A DNA stretch of 5,799 nucleotides from an uncultured Chlorobiaceae bacterium (GTDB taxonomy: Bacteria; Bacteroidota; Chlorobiia; Chlorobiales; Chlorobiaceae), in the NCBI GenBank assembly GCA_903904495.1, contig CAIVCU010000243.1:1-5799 (forward strand). Reading direction: 5' to 3'. A model generated the notes under the pieces. That model saw only the letters and a program-made list of their open reading frames with translations, was not told where the DNA came from and did not search any database. Numbering within the stretch: the first letter of the stretch is position 1; each line of letters begins with the position of its first letter. This document shows, piece after piece, positions 5,218-5,799 of the stretch. The position numbers and the translations under genes were made by a program.

Positions 5218-5233
5218 GTTATAAAATAATAAC
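5218..5233. promoter_or_regulatory. AT-rich dyad upstream of the TPR-hcp operon
   Basis: GTTAT-AAAATA-ATAAC is a 5-6-5 inverted repeat 12 nt before the TPR start codon. It overlaps a possible -10 box, TATAAA (5220-5225), for which I see no good -35. The 5-N6-5 geometry is that of CRP/FNR-family sites, and HcpR, a CRP/FNR-family regulator, controls hcp in several anaerobes. The region is AT-rich, so chance symmetry is a real alternative. Confidence 0.35.
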
Positions 5234-5245
5234 CTGAAAGAGGCA

Positions 5246-5662
5246 ATGCTCAAAGATGCAATGGGAGGATACAGAGGGACGGCCACAGAAATCAGCCGGA
5301 TTATTGCTGAACATCCTGATAATGCCGAGGCCTACTATAACCGGGGAAATGCACGGAGCAGTTGCGATGATTATGAGGGGGCTATAGGTGATTTCACCAT
5401 GGCATTGAAAATAGGCCTCCGCTTCCGTGAAGCCATTACGGCTTATGGGAATCGTGGTATGGCGAGAGCAAAGGCAGGGGATCTTGATGGCGCCATTGAA
5501 GATTTCAGCGAAATCATTAAGCGAAAGCCAAGCAACAAAAGGCTTTTGTGTACTGCGTATAAGAACAGGGCATTAGTAAAAGAAAAAATGGGCAATAGTG
5601 AAGGGGGAGCAGGGGACAGAAAAATGGCTCATTTGTTATCACCGGATGTAAACATTCAATAA
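5246..5662 (+). CDS. Small TPR-repeat protein
   Basis: This 138-aa protein consists almost entirely of tetratricopeptide repeats. TPR1 is about 28-58 (AEAYYNRGNARSS..DYEGAIGDF) and TPR2 about 66-95 (TAYGNRGMARAKAGDLDGAI). TPR3, about 104-133 (TAYKNRALVKEKMGNSEGGA), has lost some consensus residues. The N-terminal helix (about 12-24) looks like the end of a degenerate repeat. There is no signal peptide or membrane segment, so it should be cytoplasmic. TPRs build protein-binding scaffolds; no partner can be read from the sequence. The ATG at 5246 follows AGAGG (5239-5243) closely, and the in-frame ATG at 5261 is a possible alternative. The gene ends 21 nt before hcp and is probably cotranscribed with it, so a role in Hcp assembly, partner docking or regulation is possible but unproven. 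Confidence 0.82.
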   Translation: MLKDAMGGYRGTATEISRIIAEHPDNAEAYYNRGNARSSCDDYEGAIGDFTMALKIGLRFREAITAYGNRGMARAKAGDLDGAIEDFSEIIKRKPSNKRLLCTAYKNRALVKEKMGNSEGGAGDRKMAHLLSPDVNIQ

Positions 5663-5683
5663 CCAATAATGGAGGAAAGAACA

Positions 5684-5799
5684 ATGGGAATGTTATGTAA
5701 TCAATGTCAGGAAAGTATTCATGGTACAGGGTGTACGGTTCGAGGGGTATGCGGAAAAGATGAACCTACTGCCCAGCTTCAGGATGTGCTGGTCTATGC
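5684..5799 (+). CDS. hcp: Hybrid cluster protein (Hcp), 5' fragment
   Basis: Only the first 38 codons are in the window; the gene runs off the right edge. The start has Cys5, Cys8, Cys17 and Cys23 (C-x2-C-x8-C-x5-C) within MLCNQCQES...GCTVRGVCGK. This is the proximal-cluster motif of the class I Hcp of anaerobes such as Desulfovibrio and differs from the longer spacing of the enteric type. Hcp has a second, hybrid Fe-S-O cluster further on (not visible) and acts as a cytoplasmic nitric oxide or hydroxylamine reductase in nitrosative-stress defence. GGAGG (5671-5675) lies 8 nt before the ATG at 5684; an ATG at 5690 is also in frame but less well placed. The upstream Rrf2 regulator, ferredoxin and TPR genes fit such a module. 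The assignment is firm from the cysteine pattern alone. Confidence 0.93.
   Translation, partial: MGMLCNQCQESIHGTGCTVRGVCGKDEPTAQLQDVLVY

Overview
The window looks like a chromosomal segment from a strictly anaerobic bacterium of moderate GC content. A green sulfur bacterium (Chlorobiaceae) is my best guess, from the style of the FtsZ, Rrf2 and Hcp-type proteins. That assignment is inference and was not tested by any search. The window holds nine coding regions; the first lacks its 5' end and the last lacks most of its 3' part.

Region 1 (1-960) is the C-terminal two thirds or so of an RmuC-family protein. Region 2 (about 1037-2013) is a toxin-antitoxin patch. It has a MazE/AbrB-like antitoxin overlapping a MazF/PemK-like toxin on the + strand, with a good promoter and a dyad at the expected transcription start. 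Facing it on the - strand is a HigA-family antitoxin with no recognisable HigB beside it. The stretch 2014-2295 is AT-rich and has no gene.

Region 3 (2296-3519, - strand) encodes a full-length FtsZ paralogue standing alone, not in a division gene cluster. It keeps the FtsZ scaffold but has substitutions in the nucleotide-binding T4 loop (GGGTGTG becomes GKGTGTI) and in the catalytic T7 loop (DFAD becomes NFGD). Its tail carries a normal-looking C-terminal peptide followed by about 40 more residues ending in a second, similar motif.

Region 4 (about 3540-5799, + strand) looks like a nitric oxide or nitrosative-stress module: an Rrf2-family Fe-S regulator, a long ferredoxin-like protein, a small TPR protein, and the start of hcp (hybrid cluster protein, class I type cysteine spacing). 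Rrf2 and the ferredoxin are 19 nt apart, and the TPR gene and hcp are 21 nt apart, so these are probably two short operons. Between them lies a 144-bp spacer with a dispersed-repeat-like element and an AT-rich dyad. The divergent region between the FtsZ paralogue and rrf2 has a putative promoter in each direction. In both, an inverted repeat overlaps the -10 element, so both transcripts may be repressor-controlled.

The most noteworthy items are the diverged FtsZ paralogue with tandem tail motifs, the compact Rrf2 operator that encloses its own -10 box, and the rrf2-ferredoxin-TPR-hcp arrangement.
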